From positions 496,001-560,000 of the forward strand of contig OZ282574.1 of assembly GCA_965641885.1 (NCBI GenBank): DNA of 64,000 bases. The letters run 5' to 3'. The notes beneath the pieces were generated by a model. That model was not told where the DNA came from, searched no databases, and was given only the letters and a program-made list of their open reading frames with translations. This stretch comes from Pseudophaeobacter sp965641885 (lineage in GTDB: Bacteria > Pseudomonadota > Alphaproteobacteria > Rhodobacterales > Rhodobacteraceae). Below, piece by piece: positions 1 through 8,533 of this stretch; the stretch's first letter is position 1; each line of letters opens with the position of its first letter. Position numbers and translations under genes: made by a program.

Positions 1-102
1 GCCGCACCATTCGCTGACCCGGTGGCCCAGAATCAGGGTGTTGTCGCCCATGCGCAGCAGGAACTGAAACAGGGCCTGATCTGCTGTGAGATCCCGCGCC
101 AT
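1..102 (-). CDS. paaC: PaaC, phenylacetyl-CoA epoxidase subunit (partial, N-terminal 34 codons)
   Basis: Only the first 34 codons lie in the window; the gene continues past the left edge. The visible N-terminus (MARDLTADQALFQFLLRMGD, then NTLILGHRVSEWCG) has the opening helix and the LGHRxSEWCG motif of PaaC, the structural partner of the catalytic subunit in the multicomponent phenylacetyl-CoA epoxidase. Its ATG overlaps the paaB stop by one base (TAATG), so the two are translationally coupled. Family assignment is by motif recall and by its position directly after paaA-paaB. Confidence 0.88.
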   Translation of the reverse strand, partial: MARDLTADQALFQFLLRMGDNTLILGHRVSEWCG

Positions 103-386
103 TACATCGCTCCCACTTCGTCAGGGATGTCAAAGAATGTGGGGTGACGGTAGACCTTGCTTTCAGCAGGCTCATACAGCGGGCCTTTGTTGCTGGGCGA
201 GGAGGCGGTGATATTATTGGCCTCGACCACCCAGATCGACACGCCCTCATTGCGGCGGGTGTAGACGTCGCGGGCGTTCTTGATAGCCATTTCAGCATCC
301 GGCGCGTGCAAAGAGCCGACGTGGCGGTGGCTCAGCCCGTGTTGACCGCGGATAAAGACTTCCCAGAGGGGCCATTCGTTTTTCAT
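102..386 (-). CDS. paaB: PaaB, phenylacetyl-CoA epoxidase subunit
   Basis: A 94-residue protein with the typical PaaB opening (MKNEWPLWEVFIRGQHGLSH) and the conserved ARDVYTRRNEGVSIWVV segment around residues 38-54. PaaB is a small non-catalytic subunit needed for activity of the phenylacetyl-CoA 1,2-epoxidase. A good ribosome binding site (AGGAGAA) precedes the ATG. It lies 58 nt after paaA and overlaps paaC by one base, so it belongs to the same minus-strand operon. The length matches the family. Confidence 0.95.
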   Translation of the reverse strand: MKNEWPLWEVFIRGQHGLSHRHVGSLHAPDAEMAIKNARDVYTRRNEGVSIWVVEANNITASSPSNKGPLYEPAESKVYRHPTFFDIPDEVGAM

Positions 387-444
387 AGCTCAGTTCTCCT
401 GGCTGTAGCGCGCCTGCCCAGTGGAGCAGGGCGCAAAATCGTGA

Positions 445-1422
445 TTATTCGGCGGCGTGTTTGCGGGCGGCTTTTTTGCGGGCATGCGCCAGCAGGCCAT
501 CGCGCACCCATGCGCCGTCTTTCCAGGCCTTGTTGCGCGCCGCGAGCCGGTCCACGTTGCAGGGGCCATTGCCCTGGATCACCTCAAAGAACTCGGACCA
601 GTCGGGGTCAGAGTAGTCATAGCTGCCGCGCGCCTCGTTCCATTTGATGCCATCGTCTGGCAGCTCAAGACCCAGGAACTCGATCTGCGGCACCGTCTGG
701 TCGACAAACTTCTGACGCAGCTCGTCATTGGTGTTCATCTTGATTTTCCAGGCCATCGACTGCTCTGAGTGGGTGGAATCCGCATCCGAAGGCCCAAACA
801 TCATCAGCGCCGGGAACCAGAGCCGGTTGACCGCATCCTGGGCCATTTTCTTTTGCGCGGGCGTGCCGTCGGCCATCTTGCGCATGGCGTCAAAGCCTTG
901 CCGCGCATGAAAGCTTTCTTCTTTGCAAACCCGGACCATGGCGCGGGCGTAGGGACCAAAAGAGGTGCGCTGCAGCGGCACCTGATTCAGGATGGCCGCG
1001 CCATCGACCAGCCAGCCAACCGCGCCCATATCGGCCCAGTTCAGGGTCGGGTAGTTGAAGATAGACGAATACTTCATCCGCCCATCCAGCAGCATTTCAG
1101 TCAGCTCATCCCGGCTCACTCCCAGCGTTTCGGCAGCACAGTACAGATACAGCCCATGGCCTGCCTCGTCCTGCACCTTGGCCAGCAGGATCGCCTTGCG
1201 TTCCAGCGTTGGCGCACGGGTGATCCAGTTGCCTTCAGGCAGCTGGCCGACGATTTCCGAATGGGCGTGCTGGCCAATCTGGCGGATCAGCGTCTTGCGA
1301 TAGCCCGCTGGCATCCAGTCCTTGGGTTCGATCTTTTCACCGGCATCAATGCGGGCCTGAAAGGCGGCCAGCTTTTCGGGATCATCGGTGCTCGCTTCGG
1401 ATTTGACCATCTGTGCATACAT
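445..1422 (-). CDS. paaA: PaaA, catalytic subunit of phenylacetyl-CoA epoxidase
   Basis: A 325-residue ferritin-like diiron protein. The segment KVQDEAGHGLYLYCAAETLG carries the EAxH-type iron-binding motif, and a second set of ligands lies in the KEESFHARQG segment. PaaA binds phenylacetyl-CoA and oxygen and forms the ring 1,2-epoxide in the cytoplasm, with PaaC as partner and PaaE as reductase (PaaE is outside the window). The ATG follows GGGAGGAG. It sits 30 nt after the thiolase gene and leads into paaB and paaC. The C-terminus is Lys/Arg/Ala-rich (HARKKAARKHAAE), as is common in this family. Confidence 0.96.
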   Translation of the reverse strand: MYAQMVKSEASTDDPEKLAAFQARIDAGEKIEPKDWMPAGYRKTLIRQIGQHAHSEIVGQLPEGNWITRAPTLERKAILLAKVQDEAGHGLYLYCAAETLGVSRDELTEMLLDGRMKYSSIFNYPTLNWADMGAVGWLVDGAAILNQVPLQRTSFGPYARAMVRVCKEESFHARQGFDAMRKMADGTPAQKKMAQDAVNRLWFPALMMFGPSDADSTHSEQSMAWKIKMNTNDELRQKFVDQTVPQIEFLGLELPDDGIKWNEARGSYDYSDPDWSEFFEVIQGNGPCNVDRLAARNKAWKDGAWVRDGLLAHARKKAARKHAAE

Positions 1423-1452
1423 GACTTGCTCCTCCCGGTAGGGGTTACTGGC

Positions 1453-2655
1453 TTATACGCGTTCCAGGATCAGGGCGGTGCCCTGTCCCACGCCGACACA
1501 CATGGTGCACAGCGCATAGCGCCCACCGGTGCGTTGCAATTGATAGGCGGCCGTCAGCACAAGGCGTGCGCCGGACATGCCAAGCGGATGGCCCAGGGCG
1601 ATAGCGCCGCCGTTGGGGTTCACATGGGGGGCATCATCGGCAAGCCCAAGTTCACGCAGGGTGGCAATCCCCTGGCTGGCAAAGGCCTCATTGAGCTCGA
1701 TCACATCCATTTGGTCAATGGTCAGACCGGTGCGGGCCAGAACCTTGCGGGTGGCGGGCACCGGGCCAATGCCCATAATGCGCGGCTCAACCCCGGCGGC
1801 GGCCATGCCGACAATCCGCGCCATTGGCTTCAGGCCGTTTTTGGCAGCGGCAGCCTCGTTTGCCATCAGGATAGCAGCAGCGCCGTCGTTGACGCCAGAG
1901 GCATTGCCTGCGGTCACAGTCATATCTGGGCCATTGACGCCTTTCAGCTTTGCCAGCTTATCGGCGCCTGTGCCAGGGCGGGGGTGCTCGTCTGTAGCAA
2001 CAATCACAGGGTCGCCCTTGCGCTGCGGTACCGAGACCGGCGTGATCTCATCGCCAAAGATACCCGCCGCATGGGCTGCTGCCCAGCGGGCCTGGCTGCG
2101 GGCGGCGAATGCGTCCTGGTCTTCGCGGCTGATGTTATAGGCTTCGGCGACATTATCGGCCGTCTGTGGCATCGAGTCGGTGCCATACATCTGTTGCATC
2201 TTCTTGTTGATAAACCGCCAGCCGATGGTGGTGTCATAGACCGCATTGGCGCGCGTAAAGGCCGACGTCGCCTTGGGCATCACAAAGGGCGCGCGGCTCA
2301 TGCTTTCGACACCGCCGGCGATGGCCATGTCATAGTCACCAGCGCGAATTCCGCGAGACGCCATGCCAACCGCATCCATGCCGCTGGCGCACAAACGGTT
2401 GATGGTGGTGCCGGGCACATCTACGGGCAGACCGGCCAGCAGTGCGGCCATGCGGGCCACATTGCGGTTGCTTTCACCGGCCTGGTTGGCATCGCCAAAG
2501 ATCACATCATCAATGCTGGCCCAATCGACCTGCGGGTTGCGCGCCGCCAAAGCAGCAATAGGCGCGGCTGCCAGGTCATCGGTGCGAACCTGGCTGAGGC
2601 CACCACCGTAGCGGCCAATTGGGGTTCGGGTGGCATCGCAGATGAATGCATCCAT
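1453..2655 (-). CDS. Acetyl-CoA C-acyltransferase (3-oxoadipyl-CoA thiolase, PaaJ/PcaF-like)
   Basis: A 400-residue thiolase. The nucleophile cysteine is in NRLCASGMDAVG; the second half has NEAFASQ, NPNGGAIALGHPLG and the catalytic-base cysteine in CTMCVGVGQG. Opening the paa operon, it probably cleaves 3-oxoadipyl-CoA (or 3-oxo-5,6-didehydrosuberyl-CoA) to acetyl-CoA plus a shortened acyl-CoA. The ATG at 2655 was chosen because the conserved MDAFICDATRTPIGRYGG start lies there behind an AGGAGA site; an upstream in-frame start would run through the promoter. Either PcaF or PaaJ is possible, so no symbol is given. Confidence 0.92.
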   Translation of the reverse strand: MDAFICDATRTPIGRYGGGLSQVRTDDLAAAPIAALAARNPQVDWASIDDVIFGDANQAGESNRNVARMAALLAGLPVDVPGTTINRLCASGMDAVGMASRGIRAGDYDMAIAGGVESMSRAPFVMPKATSAFTRANAVYDTTIGWRFINKKMQQMYGTDSMPQTADNVAEAYNISREDQDAFAARSQARWAAAHAAGIFGDEITPVSVPQRKGDPVIVATDEHPRPGTGADKLAKLKGVNGPDMTVTAGNASGVNDGAAAILMANEAAAAKNGLKPMARIVGMAAAGVEPRIMGIGPVPATRKVLARTGLTIDQMDVIELNEAFASQGIATLRELGLADDAPHVNPNGGAIALGHPLGMSGARLVLTAAYQLQRTGGRYALCTMCVGVGQGTALILERV

Positions 2656-2690
2656 GGTGTTCGCGTCTCCTGGTTTGTCGGCGAAATAAG

Positions 2691-2706
2691 CCGACCGTTG
2701 GGTCGG
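2691..2706. promoter_or_regulatory. Perfect inverted repeat upstream of paa operon, candidate TetR-type (PaaR-like) operator
   Basis: CCGACC-GTTG-GGTCGG is a perfect 6-bp inverted repeat starting 36 nt before the ATG of the paa thiolase. Its composition and position fit an operator of the TetR-type PaaR repressors known to control paa genes. No TetR gene is in the window, so the regulator is inferred. Confidence 0.5.
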
Positions 2707-2864
2707 TATAGCGCGAGATGTCGATTCGAGGCAAGTAAAACGTAACAGATATTTCTCTCTGATGGGAATTCTGTAACGCATGTAGGCGGGCCTTGTGACT
2801 TCACGTCGTGAGCATGCTTCGGCTGATTTTGGTTGCAGCGCTGCCTTTGCCTGGCTCACATTAA

Positions 2865-2884
2865 AACAGAACGATTGGTCTGTT
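2865..2884. promoter_or_regulatory. Inverted repeat in the paa/atuA-like divergent promoter region
   Basis: Arms AACAGA and TCTGTT flank an 8-bp centre (ACGATTGG). It lies about 90 nt before the plus-strand AtuA-like gene and 210 nt before the minus-strand thiolase gene. The centre resembles half-sites of TetR-family regulators. The 317-nt region 2656-2972 contains no gene. Confidence 0.4.
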
Positions 2885-2972
2885 GGCTGATTGCGAGGCT
2901 CTTAGTGAATTTTACGTCGGTGGTGTCCTTGGACTGAAACTGGGGACTGAAACTGGCGGGATGGGGGGATAT

Positions 2973-4790
2973 ATGGCAAAGCATTTGCGCATCGGTGGTG
3001 CCAGTGGGTTTTGGGGAGATGCCACTGCGGCAACGCCGCAGCTTTTGGCGGCAGGCGGGCTGGATTTCATCGTCTATGACTACCTGGCCGAGATCACCAT
3101 GGCGATCCTGGCCCGCGCCCGCGCCAAAGATGCGCAGTCTGGCTTTGCGGCTGACTTTGTCAGCGCAGCTATGGCGCCAAACCTGGGCGAGATCGCGCGC
3201 CAGGGTGTACGCATTGTCTCCAACGCCGGAGGGGTCAATCCCGGGGCCTGTGCCGCGGCCCTGCGGGCTGAGATTGCGAAACAGGGGCTGGCACTCAAGG
3301 TGGCGGTGGTGGAAGGCGATGACCTTTTGGCGCAACGCGCGGCCGTGGCACAGGCCGCGCCCCGCGATATGTTTCGCGCCACTGCCCTGCCACCCGTAGA
3401 GAAGATCGCCAGTATCAATGCCTACCTGGGGGCGTTTCCCATCGCGCTGGCGCTGGATCGCGGCGCGGACATTGTCATCACCGGGCGCTGTGTGGACAGT
3501 GCCGTGACACTGGCGGCGGCAATCCATCATTTTGGCTGGGAGAGCACGGATCTCGATGCGCTGGCCGGGGGTAGCCTGGCGGGGCATATTCTGGAATGCG
3601 GCCCGCAGGCCACGGGGGGCAATTTCACCGACTGGCGCGCGGTGGCGGATAATCTTGCTGAAATCGGCTATCCCATCGCCGAGATCCGCCGCGATGGCAG
3701 CTTTGAGGTGTGCAAACCCGCCGGGTCTGGCGGGCTGGTGTCGCGTGGCACCGTGGGCGAGCAGATGCTCTATGAGATCGGCGACCCGCAGGCCTATCTT
3801 TTGCCGGATGTGGCCTGTGATTTCTCGGATGTGACACTGGTTGAGACCGGGCCTGACCGGGTGCTGGTGCAGGGCGCGCGTGGCCTTGGCGTGCCCGATA
3901 GCTACAAGACCTGCCTGACCTGGCACGATGGTTACCGTTCGGGGCATATCTTCACCTTTTACGGGCTGGAGGCCGAGGAGAAGGCACAGCACTTTGCCGA
4001 GACCGTGCTGGCGCGCTGTCGCACGGCGCTGCAGCGCATGCAGGCGCCGGATTACACCGATGTCAGTGTTGAGCTGTTGGGCGCTGAAAGCCAGTTTGGC
4101 GCGATGCGCCAGACCGGACCCCAGCGCGAGGTCGCGGCCAAGATCGCCGTGCGCCACCCGGATGCCCGCGCGGTTGGCTTGTTTCTGAAAGAGGCCACCG
4201 GGATGGGTCTTGCAACGCCACCTGGGTTGAGCGGCTTTGCGGGTGCACGCCCGAAACCCTCTCCGGTGATGGCGCTGTTTTCTTATCTGACGCCTAAGGA
4301 TCAGGTGCAGGTGCGCCTGCTCGACGGGGCCGGAGAGGTGCAGTGCCCAGCTGCCAAAGGCCCCGCTGTATCCGTGGCACTGCGCCCGGAACAGCCTGCG
4401 ACTCCAAAGGCGGAGAATGTCACAGAGGTACCGCTGATAGAGCTGGCCTGGGCCCGCAGTGGTGACAAGGGTGACATCGCCAATATCGGCGTGATGGCGC
4501 GTGATGCGGCGTTGATGCCCTGGATCTGGGCAGGTCTGACGCCGGCGCACCTGCTCCGCGTGTTTGGCCACTTTTTGAAAGATGCCGAGGTTGTCGAGGG
4601 GGGCGTGATCGAGCGGTTTTACCTGCCCGGCAGTGCCTCGATGAACATCCTGCTGCACGGCGCTCTGGGCGGTGGCGGCACCTCGTCGCTGCGCAATGAC
4701 CCACAGGCCAAGGGCTATGGGCAGTTGCTGCTGGCGGTGCCCGTTGCGGTGGATGCCGATCTGCTGGCGCGCCTGCGGGGTAAAGAATGA
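2973..4790 (+). CDS. AtuA-family (DUF1446) acyclic terpene utilization-like protein
   Basis: A 605-residue protein with the two-part AtuA architecture. The DUF1446 domain (about residues 1-450) starts LRIGGASGFWGD and includes YDYLAE, SNAGGVNPGACA and ITGRCVDSAVTLA. A C-terminal AtuA-like domain (about residues 490-600) holds the ARSGDKGDIANIGV motif. In Pseudomonas, AtuA is encoded beside geranyl-CoA carboxylase in citronellol/geraniol degradation; its reaction is not established. Here too it precedes the two subunits of a biotin carboxylase. The start at 2973 follows a G-rich stretch; ATG 2961 is an alternative. Other Atu genes (atuB, D, E, G) are absent from the window, so the substrate may differ. 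Confidence 0.85.
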   Translation: MAKHLRIGGASGFWGDATAATPQLLAAGGLDFIVYDYLAEITMAILARARAKDAQSGFAADFVSAAMAPNLGEIARQGVRIVSNAGGVNPGACAAALRAEIAKQGLALKVAVVEGDDLLAQRAAVAQAAPRDMFRATALPPVEKIASINAYLGAFPIALALDRGADIVITGRCVDSAVTLAAAIHHFGWESTDLDALAGGSLAGHILECGPQATGGNFTDWRAVADNLAEIGYPIAEIRRDGSFEVCKPAGSGGLVSRGTVGEQMLYEIGDPQAYLLPDVACDFSDVTLVETGPDRVLVQGARGLGVPDSYKTCLTWHDGYRSGHIFTFYGLEAEEKAQHFAETVLARCRTALQRMQAPDYTDVSVELLGAESQFGAMRQTGPQREVAAKIAVRHPDARAVGLFLKEATGMGLATPPGLSGFAGARPKPSPVMALFSYLTPKDQVQVRLLDGAGEVQCPAAKGPAVSVALRPEQPATPKAENVTEVPLIELAWARSGDKGDIANIGVMARDAALMPWIWAGLTPAHLLRVFGHFLKDAEVVEGGVIERFYLPGSASMNILLHGALGGGGTSSLRNDPQAKGYGQLLLAVPVAVDADLLARLRGKE

Positions 4791-4865
4791 TCTATCTGTA
4801 TAATCTACGCCAGCAGCCGTCCAACAACCGCGCTATGGCAGGACCAACCCAATGAGGACATGTCG

Positions 4866-6482
4866 ATGAAAGCTTTTGAAAGCAGGATCAACACGGCCAG
4901 TGACAGCTTTGCCCAGAACCGCGCCGATATGCTGGCCCAGGTGGGGCGGATGCGCAGCCTCGAGGCCCGTGCCGCTGCCAAATCAGAAGAGCGCCGGCCA
5001 GTGTTTGACAAACGTGGCCAGCTGTCGCCGCGCGAACGGCTTGCAGCCCTGCTGGATCCGGGCATGCCCTTTGTTGAACTCTACAATATGGCCTCTTACC
5101 TGGTGGATGACCCTGACCCGGAAACCTCGATCCCCGGGGCGTCGATTATTCTTGGCATCGGCTATGTTTCGGGTGCGCGGGTCATGGTCTTTGTTGATGA
5201 TGCGGGGATCAATGCCGGCGCGATGATGGGCAAATCGGTGGATAAGGCGCTGGGGGCGATTGAGATCGCGCTGAAGCAAAAACTGCCCTTTCTGCATCTG
5301 GTTGAGAGCGCCGGGGCTGATCTTATGCGCTACACGGTTGAGCTCTGGGCCCATGGTGGCGGCCTCTTTGCAGGGCTTGCGCGACTGTCGGCTGCGGGCA
5401 ATCCGGTGATCACTGTGCTGCATGGTGCCTCAACCGCTGGCGGTGCCTATCAGCCGGGGTTGTCGGACTATGTGATCGGGGTCAAAGGCAACGGCATGGC
5501 GATGCTGGCTGGGGCCGCTCTGGTGCAGGCCGCCACGGGTGAAATCGCCAAAGACGCCGATCTGGGCGGTGCCGAGATGCATGCCGAAGTGACCGGCCTG
5601 GTGGAATACCTCGCTGAGGATGATGCCCATGGGCTAGAGCTCGCCCGCGAAGTTGTGGCTGGTCTGGGCTGGCAGGGTTGCGTCACAGCCCCTGTGGACT
5701 ACCCTCCGCCGAAATACCCGGCAGAGGAGCTGGCGGGCGCTATTCCCGCAGATTATCGCAAACCCTATGACATGCGCGAGTTGGCTGCCCGGATTGTAGA
5801 CGGCTCTGTGCTGCGGGATTTCAAGCCCGGCTACGGGGCCGCAATGGTCTGTCTGCAGGCACATATCATGGGGCAGCCGGTTGGCATTTTGGGCAACAAC
5901 GGGCCGATTGACCCGGATGGCGCCACCAAGGCGACGCATTTTTTGCAACTGATGGATCAGGCCGGCACGCCGGTGATCTTTTTGGGCAATACCACGGGCT
6001 ACATGGTGGGCACTGCTTATGAGCGCGCGGGGATGATCAAACATGGCTCAAAGATGATCCAGGCGGTGACCAATCTGCGGGTGCCGAAGATCTCGCTCTA
6101 TACCGGGGCCAGCTTTGGCGCTGGTAACTACGGCATGTGTGGCCATGCCTTTGGTGCGGATTTCCTGTTTACCTGGCCCAATGCAATGACTGGCGTGATG
6201 GGGGGGGCGCAGGCGGCGCTGACTATGGAACAGGTGGCGCGCCGCGCCGCCGCGCGCAAAGGTATTGAGGTCGACGAGGCGCGTCTGGCCAAGCAGCGCG
6301 CTGGGATAACCGCACATTTTGACAGCCAGTCGGATGCGTTTTTCACCTCCGGGCGGATGCTGGACATGGGCATGATCGACCCGCGCGACAGCCGGGCGGT
6401 GATTGGCTTTTGCCTCGCCACTTGCATGGAAGCGCGCCGCCGCGTGCTCAATCCCAATGCCTTTGGCGTGGGCCGAGCCTGA
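4866..6482 (+). CDS. Acyl-CoA carboxylase, carboxyltransferase (beta) subunit, methylcrotonyl/geranyl-CoA type
   Basis: A 538-residue crotonase-fold carboxyltransferase. The acyl-CoA half includes RERLAALLDPG and STAGGAYQPGLSDYVIGV (residues about 190-205); the carboxybiotin half includes GILGNNGPIDPDGATKATHF and the GAGNYGMCGHAFGADFLFTWPNA segment. It transfers CO2 from carboxybiotin to an alpha,beta-unsaturated acyl-CoA. At residue 164 the stretch HGGGLF has Gly where methylcrotonyl-CoA carboxylases have a bulky Phe (HFGRIF), as I recall for geranyl-CoA carboxylase; this suggests a larger substrate. GAGGA lies 7 nt before ATG 4866, which I prefer over ATG 4860. It is followed by the biotin-carrying subunit. 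Confidence 0.9.
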   Translation: MKAFESRINTASDSFAQNRADMLAQVGRMRSLEARAAAKSEERRPVFDKRGQLSPRERLAALLDPGMPFVELYNMASYLVDDPDPETSIPGASIILGIGYVSGARVMVFVDDAGINAGAMMGKSVDKALGAIEIALKQKLPFLHLVESAGADLMRYTVELWAHGGGLFAGLARLSAAGNPVITVLHGASTAGGAYQPGLSDYVIGVKGNGMAMLAGAALVQAATGEIAKDADLGGAEMHAEVTGLVEYLAEDDAHGLELAREVVAGLGWQGCVTAPVDYPPPKYPAEELAGAIPADYRKPYDMRELAARIVDGSVLRDFKPGYGAAMVCLQAHIMGQPVGILGNNGPIDPDGATKATHFLQLMDQAGTPVIFLGNTTGYMVGTAYERAGMIKHGSKMIQAVTNLRVPKISLYTGASFGAGNYGMCGHAFGADFLFTWPNAMTGVMGGAQAALTMEQVARRAAARKGIEVDEARLAKQRAGITAHFDSQSDAFFTSGRMLDMGMIDPRDSRAVIGFCLATCMEARRRVLNPNAFGVGRA

Positions 6483-6499
6483 TGGGAAAGGAACAGGTT

Positions 6500-8533
6500 A
6501 TGAAAGGGTTCAACTCAATTCTGGTGGCCAATCGGGGCGAGATCGCGCTGCGCATCATGCGCACGGCGCGCTCCATGGGGCTCAGATCCATCGCCGTCTA
6601 TACCGAGGCGGATGCCGCCAGCCCGCATGTGGCGTTTGCCGACCGGGCCATCTGTATCGGCACCGGGCCGGTCGCGGACAGCTATCTGGATGCGGCCAAG
6701 GTGCTGGCTGCTGCTAAAGACTCCGGTGCTGAAGCCCTGCATCCGGGCTATGGGTTCTTGTCGGAGAATGCCGATTTTGCCCAAGCCTGCCAGGATGCAG
6801 GATTGGTCTTTATTGGTCCCAGTGCCGAGGTGATTGCCCTGATGGGCAACAAGGCCGCCGCCAAGCGGCGCATGATCGCCGCCGCTGTGCCCTGTGTGCC
6901 GGGCTATGAAGGCGCTGACCAGTCGCCGGACCTGTTGCAGGCCGAGGCTGCCAGGATCGGCTATCCGGTGATGATCAAGGCCGCAGCAGGCGGTGGTGGA
7001 CGCGGCATGCGTCTGGTTACGGAGGCCGCAGGTTTTGCTGATGCGCTGAATTTGGCCAAAAGCGAAGCTATGGCGGCCTTTGGCTCGGATGAGATGATCC
7101 TGGAAAAGGCGGTGATGCGCCCGCGCCACGTAGAGTTTCAGGTCTTTGCTGATGCCACAGGACATACCATCCATCTGGGAGAGCGCGATTGTTCCGTGCA
7201 ACGCCGCCACCAGAAGGTGGTCGAAGAAGCGCCCTGTCCGGTGATGACGCCTGAGTTGCGCGCCGAGATGGGCGCCGCTGCCGTTGAGGCCGCCCGTGCC
7301 ATCAGCTACCTGGGTGCTGGCACGGTGGAGTTCCTGCTGGACGAGAGCGGCGCGTTTTACTTTCTGGAGATGAACACCCGCCTGCAGGTGGAGCACCCGG
7401 TCACTGAGATGATCACCGGGCTTGATCTGGTGGCGCTGCAAATTCGCGCCGCCAAAGGTGAGCCACTGGGGCTGGCGCAACAAGATGTCGTGTCGCGCGG
7501 CCATGCCATCGAGGTGCGGCTTTATGCAGAAGACCCGGCGCAGGGTTTCCTGCCGCAATCCGGGCACATCAGCCGCTGGCAGGCGCCAAAGGGCGCGGGC
7601 ATCCGGGTCGATGCAGGGATCAGGGCGGGGCAAGAGGTCTCGGCCTTTTATGACCCGATGCTGGCCAAAATCATTGCCCATGGTGCCAGTCGCCGCGAGG
7701 CGCTTGAACGCCTGATTGCCGCACTTGGCGACACGGTCCTGTTTGGCCCCGCTTGCAACCGGGATTTCCTGATTGCGGTGCTGTCGCATGCCTCCTTTGC
7801 CAGCGGCGCTGCGACCACCAGTTTTATTGCCGACCACTTTGACCCAGTGCCACCGCAGGTGGTCTCGAGCGCGGATCTGGCGCTGGCGGCCTGCCTGATC
7901 TACCGCGCCGAACAGGCGGATCTGGCGGCACTGGCGCAAACCCCGGTAGAGCTTTTGGGCTGGTCCAGCCAGGGGCAGCTGCAGGCGCGCATGGTGCTGG
8001 ACACAGGTGCCGAGCCCGCGACACTGCTGCTGAGCCAGACGCCTGAGGGTATGTCAGTGCAGGTCGGGGCAGTGCGTTATGATCTGACGCAACAGGCAGA
8101 GAGCCTGCGTTTGGATGGTGAGCGGGTTGATCTGCGTCAGCACCTGCTGCTGGACGATACCCTGTTCATGGCCACAGGCACAGGGATGCTGCAGCTGACG
8201 CGGCTGCGCCCCGGAGCGGCTCAAGGCCCCACAGCGGGCGGCGGCGAGGTGCGCGCACCAATGCATGGCAATCTGTTAGAGCTTTGCGTCAAAGCTGGCG
8301 ACAGGGTTGCAGTCGGCAGCCGTCTGGCGGTGCTGGAGGCCATGAAGATGCAGCACGAAATCCTGGCCGAGGTGGCAGGCACAGTGCGCGAGGTCGCAGC
8401 GGTTGCGGCAAGCCAGGTCAAGGCTGGGGATCTTCTGGTGCTGATCACGGCAGAAGGTAACACCGGGCAAGACAGCGGCACCGGGCAAGACAGCAGCGCC
8501 AAAAAGTCAGCAACAAAAGAGGTGACATCATGA
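6500..8533 (+). CDS. Acyl-CoA carboxylase, biotin carboxylase/BCCP (alpha) subunit
   Basis: A 677-residue protein. The biotin carboxylase domain (residues 1-450) has ILVANRGEIALRI, HPGYGFLSENADFA, the ATP-grasp glycine loop AAAGGGGRGM, the catalytic ERDCSVQRRHQK and EMNTRLQVEHPVTE. A linker region and a C-terminal biotinyl domain follow, with the biotinylation site EAMKM (Lys about 616). It carboxylates its own biotin from bicarbonate and ATP. ATG 6500 follows AAAGGAA; an ATG at 6482 overlapping the previous stop is an alternative. The last 22 residues contain an imperfect repeat (NTGQDS-GTGQDS) that is not part of the domain. The stop overlaps the next start by ATGA. Confidence 0.95.
   Translation: MKGFNSILVANRGEIALRIMRTARSMGLRSIAVYTEADAASPHVAFADRAICIGTGPVADSYLDAAKVLAAAKDSGAEALHPGYGFLSENADFAQACQDAGLVFIGPSAEVIALMGNKAAAKRRMIAAAVPCVPGYEGADQSPDLLQAEAARIGYPVMIKAAAGGGGRGMRLVTEAAGFADALNLAKSEAMAAFGSDEMILEKAVMRPRHVEFQVFADATGHTIHLGERDCSVQRRHQKVVEEAPCPVMTPELRAEMGAAAVEAARAISYLGAGTVEFLLDESGAFYFLEMNTRLQVEHPVTEMITGLDLVALQIRAAKGEPLGLAQQDVVSRGHAIEVRLYAEDPAQGFLPQSGHISRWQAPKGAGIRVDAGIRAGQEVSAFYDPMLAKIIAHGASRREALERLIAALGDTVLFGPACNRDFLIAVLSHASFASGAATTSFIADHFDPVPPQVVSSADLALAACLIYRAEQADLAALAQTPVELLGWSSQGQLQARMVLDTGAEPATLLLSQTPEGMSVQVGAVRYDLTQQAESLRLDGERVDLRQHLLLDDTLFMATGTGMLQLTRLRPGAAQGPTAGGGEVRAPMHGNLLELCVKAGDRVAVGSRLAVLEAMKMQHEILAEVAGTVREVAAVAASQVKAGDLLVLITAEGNTGQDSGTGQDSSAKKSATKEVTS
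8461..8496 (+). repeat. 18-bp tandem duplication in the carboxylase C-terminal tail
   Basis: CACCGGGCAAGACAGCGG at 8461-8478 is repeated at 8479-8496 with one mismatch, adding six residues to the tail after the biotinyl domain. It looks like a recent slippage or duplication event. Confidence 0.7.

Noticed and set aside
769..2745. 658-codon plus-strand open frame opposite paaA and the thiolase gene
   Set aside because: It is antisense to two well-recognised genes; long antisense frames are common at this GC content and the translation has no recognisable motif.
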